From positions 15,570,027-15,634,026 of the forward strand of contig NC_087068.1 of NCBI RefSeq assembly GCF_963678635.1: 64,000 nucleotides of DNA, read 5' to 3'. The stretch comes from Symsagittifera roscoffensis. Lineage: Eukaryota > Xenacoelomorpha > Acoela > Convolutidae. A program made the translations under genes and the position numbers. This document shows positions 1 to 14,500 of this stretch, one piece after another (within the stretch, counting starts at the first letter, position 1; each line of letters begins with the position of its first letter). The notes under the pieces are model-generated. The model worked only from the letters and a program-made list of their open reading frames with translations. It ran no database searches and was not told the origin of the DNA.

Positions 1-3000
1 ATGATGATGTAACATAGTTTGAGACTTACCAATGATAATGTAACATAGTTTGAGACTTAGCTAACAATGATGAGGTAACATAGTTTGAGATTTACAAATG
101 ATGATGTGACATAGTTAGAGACTTACCAATGATAATGTAACATAGTTTGAGACTTACCTAACAATGATGATGTGACATAGTTAGAGACTTACCAATGATA
201 AGGCAAAATAGTTTGAGACTTACCTAATATTGATTATGTAACATAGTTTGAGATTTACTAATGATGATGTAACATAGTTTGAGACTTACCAACGATAATG
301 TAACATAGTTTGAGACTTACCTAACAATGTTGATATAACATAGTTTGAGACATACCAATGATAATGTAACATAGTATGGGACTTACCTAACAATGATTAT
401 GTAACATAGTTTGAGATTTACAAATGATGATGTAACATAGTTTGAGACTTAGCTAACAATGATGAGGTAACATAGTTTGAGATTTACAAATGATGAGGTA
501 ACATAGTTTGCGATTTACCAATGATGATGTAACATAGTTTGAGACTTACCTAACAATGATGATGTGACATAGTTAGAGACTTACCAATGATAAGGCAAAA
601 TAGTTTGAGACTTACCTAATATTGATTATGTAACATAGTTTGAGATTTACTAATGATGATGTAACATAGTTTGAGACTTACCAACGATAATGTAACATAG
701 TTTGAGACTTACCTAACAATGTTGATATAACATAGTTTGAGACTTACCAATGATAATGAAAATTAGTTTGAGACTTACCTAATATTGATTGTGTAACATA
801 GTTTGAGATTTACTAATGATGATGTGACATAGTTAGAGACTTACCAATGATAATGTAACATAGTTTGAGACTTACCTAACAATGATTATGTAACATAGTT
901 TGAGATTTACCAATGATGATGTGACATAGTTTGAGAATTACCAATGATAATGTAACATAGCTTAAGACTTACCTAACAATGATTAAGTTACATGGTTTGA
1001 GATTTACAAATGATGATGTGACATAGTCAGAGACTTACCAATGATAATGAAAAATAGTTTGAGACTTACCTAATATTGATTGTGTAACATAGTTTGAGAT
1101 TTACTAATGATGATGTAACATAGTTTGAGACTTGCCAATGATAATGTAACATAGCTTGAGACTTAGCTAACCATGATGAGGTAACATAGTTTAAGATTTA
1201 CAAATGATGATGTGACATAGTTAGAGACTTACCAATGATAATGTAACATAGTTTGAGACTTACCTAACAATGATTATGTAACATAGTTAGAGACTTACCA
1301 ATGATAATTCAAAATAGTTTGAGACTTACCTAATAAGGGTTATGTAAAATAGTTTGAGATTTACCAATGATGATGTAACATAGTTTGAGACTTACTAATG
1401 ATAATGTAACATAGTTTGAGACTTAGCTAACAATGATGAGGTAACATAGATTGAGATTTACAAATGATGATGTGACAAGTTTAGAGACTTACCAATGATT
1501 ATGTAACATAGTTTGAGACTTACCTAACAATGATTATGTAACATAGTTTGAGATTTACGAATGATGATGTGACATAGTTTGAGACTTACCTAACAATGAT
1601 GATGTGACATAGTTAGAGACTTACCAATGATAATGCAAAATAGTTTGAGATTTACCTAATAACGATTATGTAACATAGTTTGAGATTTACAAATGATGAT
1701 GTGACATAGTTAGAGACTTACCAATGATAATGTAACTTATTTTGAAACTTACCTAACAATGATTATGTAACATAGTTTGAGATTTACAAATGATGATGTA
1801 ACATAGTTTGAGACTTAGCTAACAATGATGAGGTAACATAGTTTGAGATTTACAAATGATGATGTGACATAGTTAGAGACTTACCAATGATAATGTAACA
1901 TAGTTTGAGACTTACCTAACAAGGATTATGTAACATAGTTAGAGACTTACCAATGATAATTCAAATAGTTTGAGACTTACCTAATAAGGATTATGTAAAA
2001 TAGTTTGAGATTTACCAATGATGATGTAACATAGTTTGAGACTTACCAATGATAATGTAACATAGTTTGAGACTTAGCTAACAATGATGAGGTAACATAG
2101 TTTGAGATTTACAAATGATGATGTGACATAGTTAGAGACTTACCAATGATAATGTAACATAGTTTGAGACTTACCTAACAATGATGATGTGACATAGTTA
2201 GAGACTTACCAATGATAAGGCAAAATAGTTTGAGACTTACCTAATATTGATTATGTAACATAGTTTGAGATTTACTAATGATGATGTAACATAGTTTGAG
2301 ACTTACCAACGATAATGTAACATAGTTTGAGACTTACCTAACAATGTTGATATAACATAGTTTGAGACATACCAATGATAATGTAACATAGTATGGGACT
2401 TACCTAACAATGATTATGTAACATAGTTTGAGATTTACAAATGATGATGTAACATAGTTTGAGACTTAGCTAACAATGATGAGGTAACATAGTTTGAGAT
2501 TTACAAATGATGAGGTAACATAGTTTGCGATTTACCAATGATGATGTAACATAGTTTGAGACTTACCAATGATAATGTAATATAGTTTGGGACTTACCTA
2601 ACAATGATTAAGTTACATGGTTTGAGATTTACAAATGATGATGTGACATAGTCAGAGACTTACCAATGATAATGTAACATAGTTTGAGACTTGCCAATGA
2701 TGATGTAACATAGTTTGAGATTTACCAAGGATGATGACACATTATTTGAGACTTCCCAATGATAATGTAACATAGTTTGAGACTTACCTAACCATGATGA
2801 GGTAACATAGTTTGAGGTTTACAAATGATTATGTGACTTAGTTAGGAACTTACCAATGATACTGTAACACAGTTTGAGACTTACCTAACAATGTTGATAT
2901 AACATAGTTTGAGACATACCAATGATAATGTAACATAGTATCAGACTTACCTAACAATGATTATGTAACATAGTTTGAGATTTACAAATGATGATGTAAC

Positions 3001-6000
3001 ATAGTTTGAGACTTAGCTAACAATGATGAGGTAACATAGTTTGAGATTTACAAATGATGACGTGACATAGTTAGAGACTTACCAATGATAATGTAACATA
3101 GTTTGAGACTTACCTAACAATGATTATGTAACATAAGTAGAGAGTTACCAATGATAATTCAAAATAGTTTGAGACTTACCTAATAAGGATTATGTAAAAT
3201 AGTTTGAGATTTACCAATGATGATGTAACATAGTTTGAGACTTACCAATGATAATGTAACATAGTTTGAGACTTAGCTAACAATGATGAGGTAACATAGT
3301 TTGAGATTTACAAATGATGATGTGACATAGTTAGAGACTTACCAATGATAATGTAACATAGTTTGAGACTTACCTAACAATGATGATGTGACATAGTTAG
3401 AGACTTACCAATGATAATGCAAAATAGTTTGAGACTTACCTAATATTGATTATGTAACATAGTTTGAGATTTACTAATGATGATGTAACATAGTTTGAGA
3501 CTTACCAACGATAATGTAACATAGTTTGAGACTTAGCTAACCATGATGAGGTAACATAGTTTGAGATTTACAAATGATGATGTGACATAGTTAGAGACTT
3601 ACCAATGATAATGTAACATTGTTTGAGACTTACCTAACAATGATTATGTAACATAGTTTGAGATTTGACAATGATGATGTGACATAGTTAGAGACTTACC
3701 AATGATAATGTAACATAGTTTGAGACTTACCTAACAATGATTATGTAACATAGTTTGAGATTTACTAATGATGATGTGACATAGTTTGAGACTTACCTAA
3801 CAATGATGATGTGACATAGTTTGAGATTTACCAATGATGATGTGACATACCAATGATAATGTAACATAGTTTGAGACTTACCTAACAATGATTATGTAAC
3901 ATAGGTTGAGATTTACCAATGATGATGTGACATAGTTTGAGAATTACCTAACAATGATGATGTGACATAGTTAGAGACTTACCAATGATAATGAAAAATA
4001 GTTTGAGACTTACCTAATATTGATTGTGTAACATAGTTTGAGATTTACTAATGATGATGTAACATAGTTTGAGACTTACCAATGATAATGTAACATAGTT
4101 TGAGACTTAGCTAACCATGATGAGGTAACATAGTTTAATATTTACAAATGATGATGTGACATAGTTAGAGACTTACCAATGATAATGTAACATAGTTTGA
4201 GACTTACCTAACAATGATTATGTAACATAGTTTGAGATTTACCAATGATGATGTGACAAGGTTAGAGACTTACCAATGATAATGTAACATAGTTTGAGAC
4301 TTACCTAACAATGATTATGTAACATAGTTTGAGATTTACGAATGATGATGTGACATAGTTTGAGACTTACCTAACAATGATGATGTGACATAGTTAGAGA
4401 CTTACCAATGATAATGCAAAATAGTTTGAGATTTACCTAATAACGATTATGTAACATAGATTGAGATTTACAAATGATGATGTGACATAGTTAGAGACTT
4501 ACCAATGATAATGTAACATATTTTGAGACTTACCTAACAATGATTATGTAACATAGTTTGAGATTTACCAATGATGATGTGACATAGTTAGAGACTTACC
4601 AATGAAACTGTAACATAGTTTGAGACTTACCTAACAATGATGGTGTGACATAGTCAGAGACTTACCAATGATAATTTAACATAGTTTGAGACTTACCAAA
4701 GATGATGTAACATAGTTTGAGATTTACCAATGATGTTTTAACATAGTTTGAGACTTCCCAATGATAATGTAACATTGTTTGAGACTTACCTAAACATGAT
4801 GAGGTAACATAGTTTGAGATTTACAAATGATGATGTGACATAGTTAGAGACTTACCAATGATACTGTAACATAGTTTGAGACATACCAATGATAATGTAA
4901 CATAGTATGAGACTTACCTAACAATGATTATGTAACATAGTTTGAGATTTACAAATGATGATGTAACACAGTTTGAGACTTACCAATGATAATGTAACAT
5001 AGTTTGAGACTTAGCTAACAATGATGAGGTAACATAGTTTGAGATTTACAAATGATGATGTGACATAGTTAGAGACTTGCCAATGATAATGTAACATAGT
5101 TTGAGACTTACCTAACATTGATTATGTAACATACTTAGATACTTACCAATGATAATGCAAAATAGTTTGAGACTTACCTAATAATGACTATGTAAAATAG
5201 TTTGAGATTTACCAATGATGATGTAACATAGTTTGAGACTTACCAATGATAATGTAACATAGTTTGAGACTTAGCTAACAATGATGAGGTAACATAGTTT
5301 GAGATTTACAAATGATGATGTGACATAGTTAGAGACTTACCAATGATAAAGTAACATAGTTTGAATCTTACCTAACAATGATTGTGTAACATAGTTTGAG
5401 ATTTACCAATGATGATGTGACATAGTTAGAGACTTGCCAATGATACTGTAACATAGTTTGAGACTTGCCTAACAATGATGATGTGACATGGTTAGAGACT
5501 TACCAATGATAATGCAAAATAGTTTGAGACTTACCTAATAATGATTATGTAACATAGTTTGAGATTTACTAATGATAATGTAACATAGTTTGATACTTGC
5601 CAATGATAATGTAACATAGTTTGAGACTTACCTAACAATGATTATGTAACATAGTTAGATACTTACCAATGATAACGTAACATAGTTTGAGACTTAGCTA
5701 ACAATGATGAGGTAACATAGTTTGAGATTTACAAATGATGATGTGACATAGTTAGAGACTTACCAATGATAAAGTAACATAGTTTGAATCTTACCTAACA
5801 ATGATTGTGTAACATAGTTTGAGATTTACCAATGATGATGTGACATATTTAGAGACTTGCCAATGATACTGTAACATAGTTTGAGACTTGCCTAACAATG
5901 ATGATGTGACATGGTTAGAGACTTACCAATGATAATGCAAAATAGTTTGAGACTTACCTAATAATGACTATGTAAAATAGTTTGAGATTTACCAATGATG

Positions 6001-9000
6001 ATGTAACATAGTTTGAGACTTACCAATGATAATGTAACATAGTTTGAGACTTAGCTAACAATGATGAGGTAACATAGTTTGAGATTTACCTAACAATGAT
6101 GGTGTGACATAGTCAGAGACTTACCAATGATAGTTTAACATAGTTTGAGACTTACCTAACAATGATTGTGTAACATAGTTTGAGATTTACCAATGATGAT
6201 GTGACATAGTTAGAGACTTGCCAATGATACTGTAACATAGTTTGAGACTTACCTAACAATGATGATGTGACATGGTTAGATACTTACCAATGATAATGCA
6301 AAATAGTTTGAGACTTACCTAATAATGACTATGTAAAATAGTTTGAGATTTACCAATGATGATGTAACATAGTTTGAGATTTACCAATGATGATGTAACA
6401 TAGTTTGAGACTCAGCTAACAATGATGAGGTAACATAGTTTGAGATTTACAAATGATGATGTGACATAGTTAGAGACTTACCAATGATAAAGTAACATAG
6501 TTTGAATCTTACCTAACAATGATTGTGTAACATAGTTTGAGATTTACCAATGATGATGTGACATAGTTAGAGACTTGCCAATGATACTGTAACATAGTTT
6601 GAGACTTGCCTAACAATGATGATGTGACATGGTTAGATACTTACCAATGATAATGCAAAATAGTTTGAGACTTACCTAATAATGACTATGTAAAATAGTT
6701 TGAGATTTACCAATGATGATGTAACATAGTTTGAGATTTACCAATGATGATGTAACATAGTTTGAGACTCAGCTAACAATGATGAGGTAACATAGTTTGA
6801 GATTTACAAATGATGATGTGACATAGTTAGAGACTTACCAATGATAAAGTAACATAGTTTGAATCTTACCTAACAATGATTGTGTAACATAGTTTGAGAT
6901 TTACCAATGATGATGTGACATAGTTAGAGACTTGCCAATGATACTGTAACATAGTTTGAGACTTGCCTAACAATGATGATGTGACATGGTTAGAGACTTA
7001 CCAATGATAATGCAAAATAGTTTGAGACTTACCTAATAATGATTATGTAACATAGTTTGAGATTTACTAATGATAATGTAACATAGTTTGATACTTGCCA
7101 ATGATAATGTAACATAGTTTGAGACTTACCTAACAATGATTATGTAACATAGTTAGATACTTACCAATGATAATGTAACATAGTTTGAGACTTAGCTAAC
7201 AATGATGAGGTAACATAGTTTGAGATTTACAAATGATGATGTGACATAGTTAGAGACTTACCAATGATAAAGTAACATAGTTTGAATCTTACCTAACAAT
7301 GATTGTGTAACATAGTTTGAGATTTACCAATGATGATGTGACATAGTTAGAGACTTGCCAATGATACTGTAACATAGTTTGAGACTTGCCTAACAATGAT
7401 GATGTGACATGGTTAGAGACTTACCAATGATAATGCAAAATAGTTTGAGACTTACCTAATAATGACTATGTAAAATAGTTTGAGATTTACCAATGATGAT
7501 GTAACATAGTTTGAGACTTACCAATGATAATGTAACATAGTTTGAGACTTAGCTAACAATGATGAGGTAACATAGTTTGAGATTTACCTAACAATGATGG
7601 TGTGACATAGTCAGAGACTTACCAATGATAGTTTAACATAGTTTGAGACTTACCTAACAATGATTGTGTAACATAGTTTGAGATTTACCAATGATGATGT
7701 GACATAGTTAGAGACTTGCCAATGATACTGTAACATAGTTTGAGACTTACCTAACAATGATGATGTGACATGGTTAGATACTTACCAATGATAATGCAAA
7801 ATAGTTTGAGACTTACCTAATAATGACTATGTAAAATAGTTTGAGATTTACCAATGATGATGTAACATAGTTTGAGATTTACCAATGATGATGTAACATA
7901 GTTTGAGACTCAGCTAACAATGATGAGGTAACATAGTTTGAGATTTACAAATGATGATGTGACATAGTTAGAGACTTCCCAATGATAATGTAACATAGTT
8001 TGAGACTTACCTAACCATGATGAGGTAACATAGTTTGAGATTTACAAATGATGATGTGACATAGTTAGAGACTTACCAATGAAACTGTAACATAGTTTGA
8101 GACTTACCTAACAATGATGGTGTGACATAGTCAGAGACTTACCAATGATAATTTAACATAGTTTGAGACTTACCAAAGATGATGTAACATAGTTTGAGAT
8201 TTACCAATGATGTTTTAACATAGTTTGAGACTTCCCAATGATAATGTAACATTGTTTGAGACTTACCTAAACATGATGAGGTAACATAGTTTGAGATTTA
8301 CAAATGATGATGTGACATAGTTAGAGACTTACCAATGATACTGTAACATAGTTTGAGACATACCAATGATAATGTAACATAGTATGAGACTTACCTAACA
8401 ATGATTATGTAACATAGTTTGAGATTTACAAATGATGATGTAACACAGTTTGAGACTTACCAATGATAATGTAACATAGTTTGAGACTTAGCTAACAATG
8501 ATGAGGTAACATAGTTTGAGATTTACAAATGATGATGTGACATAGTTAGAGACTTGCCAATGATAATATAACATAGTTTGAGACTTACCTAACAATGATT
8601 ATGTAACATAGTTAGATACTTACCAATGATAATGCAAAATAGTTTGAGACTTACCTAATAATGACTATGTAAAATAGTTTGAGATTTACCAATGATGATG
8701 TAACATAGTTTGAGACTTACCAATGATAATGTAACATAGTTTGAGACTTAGCTAACAATGATGAGGTAACATAGTTTGAGATTTACAAATGATGATGTGA
8801 CATAGTTAGAGACTTACCAATGATAAAGTAACATAGTTTGAATCTTACCTAACAATGATTGTGTAACATAGTTTGAGATTTACCAATGATGATGTGACAT
8901 AGTTAGAGACTTGCCAATGATACTGTAACATAGTTTGAGACTTGCCTAACAATGATGATGTGACATGGTTAGAGACTTACCAATGATAATGCAAAATAGT

Positions 9001-11464
9001 TTGAGACTTACCTAATAATGATTATGTAACATAGTTTGAGATTTACTAATGATAATGTAACATAGTTTGATACTTGCCAATGATAATGTAACATAGTTTG
9101 AGACTTACCTAACAATGATTATGTAACATAGTTAGATACTTACCAATGATAATGCAAAATAGTTTGAGACTTACCTAATAATGACTATGTAAAATAGTTT
9201 GAGATTTACCAATGATGATGTAACATAGTTTGAGACTTACCAATGATAATGTAACATAGTTTGAGACTTAGCTAACAATGATGAGGTAACATAGTTTGAG
9301 ATTTACAAATGATGATGTGTCATAGTTAGAGACTTACCAATGATAATGTAACATAGTTTGAATCTTACATAACAATGATTGTGTAACATAGTTTGAGATT
9401 TACCAATGATGATGTGACATAGTTAGAGACTTGCCAATGATACTGTAACATAGTTTGAGACTTACCTAACAATGATGATGTGACATGGTTAGATACTTAC
9501 CAATGTTAATGCAAAATAGTTTGAGACTTACCTAATAATGACTATGTAAAATAGTTTGAGATTTACCAATGATGATGTAACATAGTTTGAGACTTACCAA
9601 TGATAATGTAACATAGTTTGAGACTTAGCTAACAATGATGAGGTAACATAGTTTGAGATTTACAAATGATGATGTGACATAGTTAGAGACTTACCAATGA
9701 TAAGGTAACATAGTTTGAGACTTACCCAACAATGATTATGTAACATAGTTTGAGATTTACCAATGATGATGTAACATAGTTTGAGACTCAGCTAACAATG
9801 ATGAGGTAACATAGTTTGAGATTTACAAATGATGATGTGACATAGTTAGAGACTTACCAATGATACTGTAACATAGTTTGAGACTTACCTAACAATGATG
9901 ATGTGACATAGTTAGAGACTTACCAATGATAATGCAAAATAGTTTGAGACTTACCTAATAACGATTATGTAACATAGTTTGAGATTTACCAATGATGATG
10001 TAATAGTTTGAGACTTACCAATGACAATGTAACATAGTTTGAGACTTAGCTAACAATGATGAGGTAACATAGTTCGAGATTTACAAATGATGATGTGACA
10101 TAGTTAGAGACTTACCAATGATAATGTAACATAGTTTGAGACTTACCTAACAATGATTATGTAACATAGTTTGAGGTTTACAAATGGTGATGTGACATAG
10201 TTAGAGACTTACCAATGATAATGCAAAATAGTTTGAGATTACCTAACAATGATTATGTAACATAGTTTGAGATTTACCAATGATGATGTAACATAGTTTG
10301 ATACTTACCAATGATAATGTAACATAGTTTGAGACTTAGCTAACAATGATGAGGTAACATAGTTTGAGATTTACAAATGATGATGTGACATAGTTAGAGA
10401 CATACCAATGATAAGGTAACATAGTTTGAGACTTACCCAACAATGATTATGTAACATAGTTTGAGATTTACCAATGATGATGTAACATAGTTTGAGACTC
10501 AGCTAACAATGATGAGGTAACATAGTTTGAGATTTACAAATGATGATGTGACATAGTTAGAGACTTCCCAATGATAATGTAACATAGTTTGAGACTTACC
10601 TAACCATGATGAGGTAACATAGTTTGAGATTTACAAATGATGATGTGACATAGTTAGAGACTTACCAATGATACTGTAACATAGTTTGAGACTTACCTAA
10701 CAATGATGATGTGACATAGTTAGAGACTTACCAATGATAATGCAAAATAGTTTGAGACTTACCTAATAACGATTATGTAACATAGTTTGAGATTTACCAA
10801 TGATGATGTAATAGTTTGAGACTTACCAATGACAATGTAACATAGTTTGAGACTTAGCTAACAATGATGAGGTAACATAGTTTGAGATTTACAAATGATG
10901 ATGTGACATAGTTAGAGACTTACCAATGATAATGTAACATAGTTTGAGACTTACCTAACATTGATTATGTAACATAGTTTGAGGTTTACAAATGGTGATG
11001 TGACATAGTTAGAGACTTACCAATGATAATGCAAAATAGTTTGAGATTACCTAACAATGATTATGTAACATAGTTTGAGATTTACCAATGATGATGTGAC
11101 ATAGTTAGAGACTTACCAATGATAATGCAAAATAGTTTGAGATTACCTAACAATGATTATGTAACATAGTTTGAGATTTACAAATAATGATGTGACATAG
11201 TTAGAGACTTACCAATGATAATGCAAAATAGTTTGAGATTACCTAACAATGATTATGTAACATAGTTTGAGATTTACCAATGATGATGTAACATGGTTTG
11301 AGACTTCCCAATGATGATGTAAAATAGTTTGAGACTTGCCCAACAATGATGATGTAACATAGTTTGAGACTTCCCAATGATGATGTAACATAGTTTGAGA
11401 CTTACCCAACAATGATGATGTAACATAGTTTGAGACTTACCAATGATGATGTAACATAGTTTGA
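1..11464 (-). repeat. 11.4-kb intronic minisatellite built from an innexin exon/donor boundary
   Basis: Continuous tandem array of two interleaved unit types, about 31 nt and about 35 nt, roughly 350 units by length. Read on the minus strand, each unit is a CTCAAACTATGTTACATC core, then ATCATTG, then GTAAGT. This is identical to the last 25 nt of innexin exon 4 (11441-11465) followed by its splice donor. The 35-nt type inserts TTAG or TTGG before the donor. Variants of the donor include GTAAAT, GGAAGT, GCAAGT and CTAAGT. Diverged blocks recur kilobases apart (for example about 180-520 and 2200-2540; 4880 and 8360), so there is higher-order structure. The array lies in the intron after exon 4 and runs off the window at position 1. 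No gene lies inside it; open frames there are by-products of the periodicity. Confidence 0.95.
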
Positions 11465-11598
11465 GCTGTAGGTAGATGGTGGTGATTGAGAGACCATACC
11501 TCCTGCCACAGTAGAACAGGAAGACCTTCTTCTTGGCTAGATTGGCCCTCAGGCGGAAGAAAGGGTGCTGCCTGTACTCGGTCGCACTCAACAGGTAC
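11441..11598 (-). CDS. innexin exon 4, ending in the founder unit of the minisatellite
   Basis: Acceptor TTTTTGCAG/G; encodes YLLSATEYRQHPF...KKKVFLFYCGRRYG...IYLQLKLCYIII. The first usable donor, CATTG/GTAAGT at 11440, is also the first unit of the tandem array, so the last 25 coding nt (11441-11465) are the first repeat. The frame stays open through the donor to about 11274, so use of a later donor could lengthen the exon. The exon end matches the conserved innexin K-L-x-Y motif of TM3, which argues that the exon is ancestral and the array derived from it. Confidence 0.85.
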
Positions 11599-14500
11599 CT
11601 GCAAAAATATGATGAGGATTGAGTGTCATACAGCAGAATAAATTATAGTCATAAAGACGTTTTTTTTCTCTCTAACTATTCCATCAACTAGTGGCGGTTT
11701 TGGGGGAAGGGGGACTCAGATATTCGACTCCCTTTGTTTTCTTTATTTAGAACTATTTCAGGATATTCATCTTTGGCCGACCAACCCTTAACTTTTTAAA
11801 GGCGCCTTTGGCACCAATTTGTAGTTATTTTGATTGGGAGCAAAAAAAAATGCGTTTTTTTTTCGCGGAATCATTTAAAAAATGCTCAAAAACGGCTTTC
11901 TGGGCCTGTTTTTAGAAAGACCCATACGGCACAGAAAATTCTGTCAAATAAGATCTTTATGCTGTTTTAAAAGAGCTTGGAAAATCAATTTGGTCCACCA
12001 AAAATTAAAAAAAGTGCTTAAAATTTTCGAGAAAAACTTAGATCCGTCCCTGTCATCAGCAAAACGGTTTTCCAGAAAGGCTCTCACATTATCTCTACAT
12101 AAAAGAACTTGTTGTATTCGGGAAAATTATAAAATCTCTATACCGCATCAAACATTGTTTTGCATTATTATTTGCATCTATAGGTTGTATCGGACCTGTC
12201 GATGTGTTTTGCGACCTGCATCACCGCTGGATCTCTGGTCTCGGGGTTGACTGCATTGTCGAACGAGGTCAACAAGTCCACGATGGCATTGACGTCCACA
12301 AAGTGGTGGCTGAACACATTGAACCACACAGCTCGGGGCACGTAGAAACACATGGCTGCAGAGAAACAAACACAGAATCAAAAAGTTCAAGTTTAGTTTC
12401 AAGTCAAATCTGAAAAACTCAATTCTGAATGTTGAATGATCTGAAATTATTTTGTATCATTTTAATTGCATCGAAAAGTACGCACACCACAAAATAACAA
12501 TTTAGGTAATCCCTGACTTCTCGGCTATTGGACTTCAGAATTTGCTGTTCCCAAAATTGAAAATGGGTAGGAAGTTTGTATTCAGGTGTTTTAGTTTTTT
12601 TTCCCTTCTTTTAACTGTTTTTTGTTTTCTATGCAAAATCAGGTACCACAAACAATCATTCGACTGGGTTGAGTGATATATCATGGTAAAGTCCTTTCAG
12701 TCGTGATTCGAACAACTTTGAAGAATTTTGAAAAAATTTTCTCAGCGTCGAGAACCGGTTTGACTTTTTGTTTTTTCTTCTAATTTCGAGCTAATAAGAA
12801 GAGCGTCCAGGCTTATTTTTCGTATTTTTTTCGAGTACAATTTTAGTTGTTGCAGTTTTTTAGCACTGTTTTAGGAATCAAAAACTTCAAAAATTCAAAA
12901 AATTTCTGCAAAAAAAAGCTTTCTGCATCGAAAATTTCAAAAATTCAAAAAGTTTCTATAAAAAAACTTTCTGCAGAATAAAAAAAATTTTTGTTTTCGA
13001 TTTTTTTTCTCGTCAATTTCCTTTAAAAATTGATTTTCAATTGGCTGAAATTGCTATGATTGTCGAATCTGCCTAAATTTTATAATTCGTTCATATCTTT
13101 TTATCACATCGCGCAGAAAAAATGACAATAATTTGAAAAAAGAATGTATTTTTTAAGACTCAGCCCGGTACGTTCTGTTTCTCTTGCACAGTAACCAGCT
13201 ATCTTTATTTTTCTGTTTTTTGCTGACCATGCAAAATTAGGTACAAATAGTCATCGGAATGGGTCGAGTGATATATCATAACAAAGCCCTTTCAGTCGTG
13301 ATTGGAACGACATATAGAAAAAGTATTTTGAAACTAGTTGTCTAAGCACTCAAAACTTAGTTATATTCCAGTAAAGTTAGTTTTTGAAAAAATATTATGT
13401 CGTCTTGGCAATAAAAAATTTCAAAAATTCGAAAATATATGTGTAAAAAAATTCAAAAAAAAAGAAAACAATTTTTGATTTTTTTAAATTTTTTTATCAC
13501 ATTTCAAAGAAACTGATGCCCATTATACCTAATTGATTATGACTATCGACAATGCCTAAGTTCTAGGCTTTTGTTCAGATTATTTTATCATACCAGGCAC
13601 AAAAAAAACTACCCTAACTCGAAAAAAAAATCGAAAAAACGACCCTATTTCTTTTTTGGTAGTTTTCTTAAGAGTATGATCGGAAAGTGTCTTCTGATGA
13701 AACTGAGTTTTATACCCTTGTTTTGTCATGATTTTGCCTCTCTCACCTAGACACATGAAGAATAGCGGAATCCACTGGTAGTATGTGATCTCGTTCTCAG
13801 CCCTGATCCGAGGCGCCTCGTCTGCACCAAGAGGAACCTTCATGGGGATGTAGTAGGTACTCTGGACGAAGCACAGATTGTTAGTGTAGTCCACCCACGC
13901 CTCCTGGAAGTACGAAGGGGTCCAACATCTGAAAAACATGGCACGAATTTCAGAGCTACCAGTTACTGTGCCAAAAGTATCAAAGTATGCGACAGAAAAT
14001 GTCTCAAATTTACTTGAATTTTTGAAAAACTTTGATAAACTGGAATCAAAGGTATATTTTATTTTTGAAACTCGGTAGAGTGCGTGATTATTGTTTTTAG
14101 TGCGTCATGTGAGGAAAGAACTATGAAATTCTTTAGAAAGCTCAAGAGTTTATTTTAAAAAAATGAATGACAAACTAAAGCAAAAAATTTTCAAAACAAA
14201 TCTTTTCTTAAATTAGTTCTAATTTTTTTTGGACAATGTTACTTTCATAAACACTTTTCTAAAACTATTTTTTTTTCGCACAATAACTTTAAACTTTTTT
14301 TGCCAAGAAAGCGCTAAAGGAAGCTTCCATAACGAGTTTCCTTTCTAGTAAAATAAATGTTTCTTAGTTTAGTTTGCATGTATCACTCGAGCGCTCCACT
14401 TACTCAAAATAAGAAAATCTCAAAAAATTGAAACCATTGAAACCAAAAAAAATCAATCATTTTGCTTAGGCAGTGTAGAAAGTAAGGAGTCTTATACTTG

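Noticed and set aside
1-11464. CRISPR-like interpretation of the short regular repeats
   Set aside because: There are no unique spacers; units abut each other and the surrounding genes are spliced animal genes.
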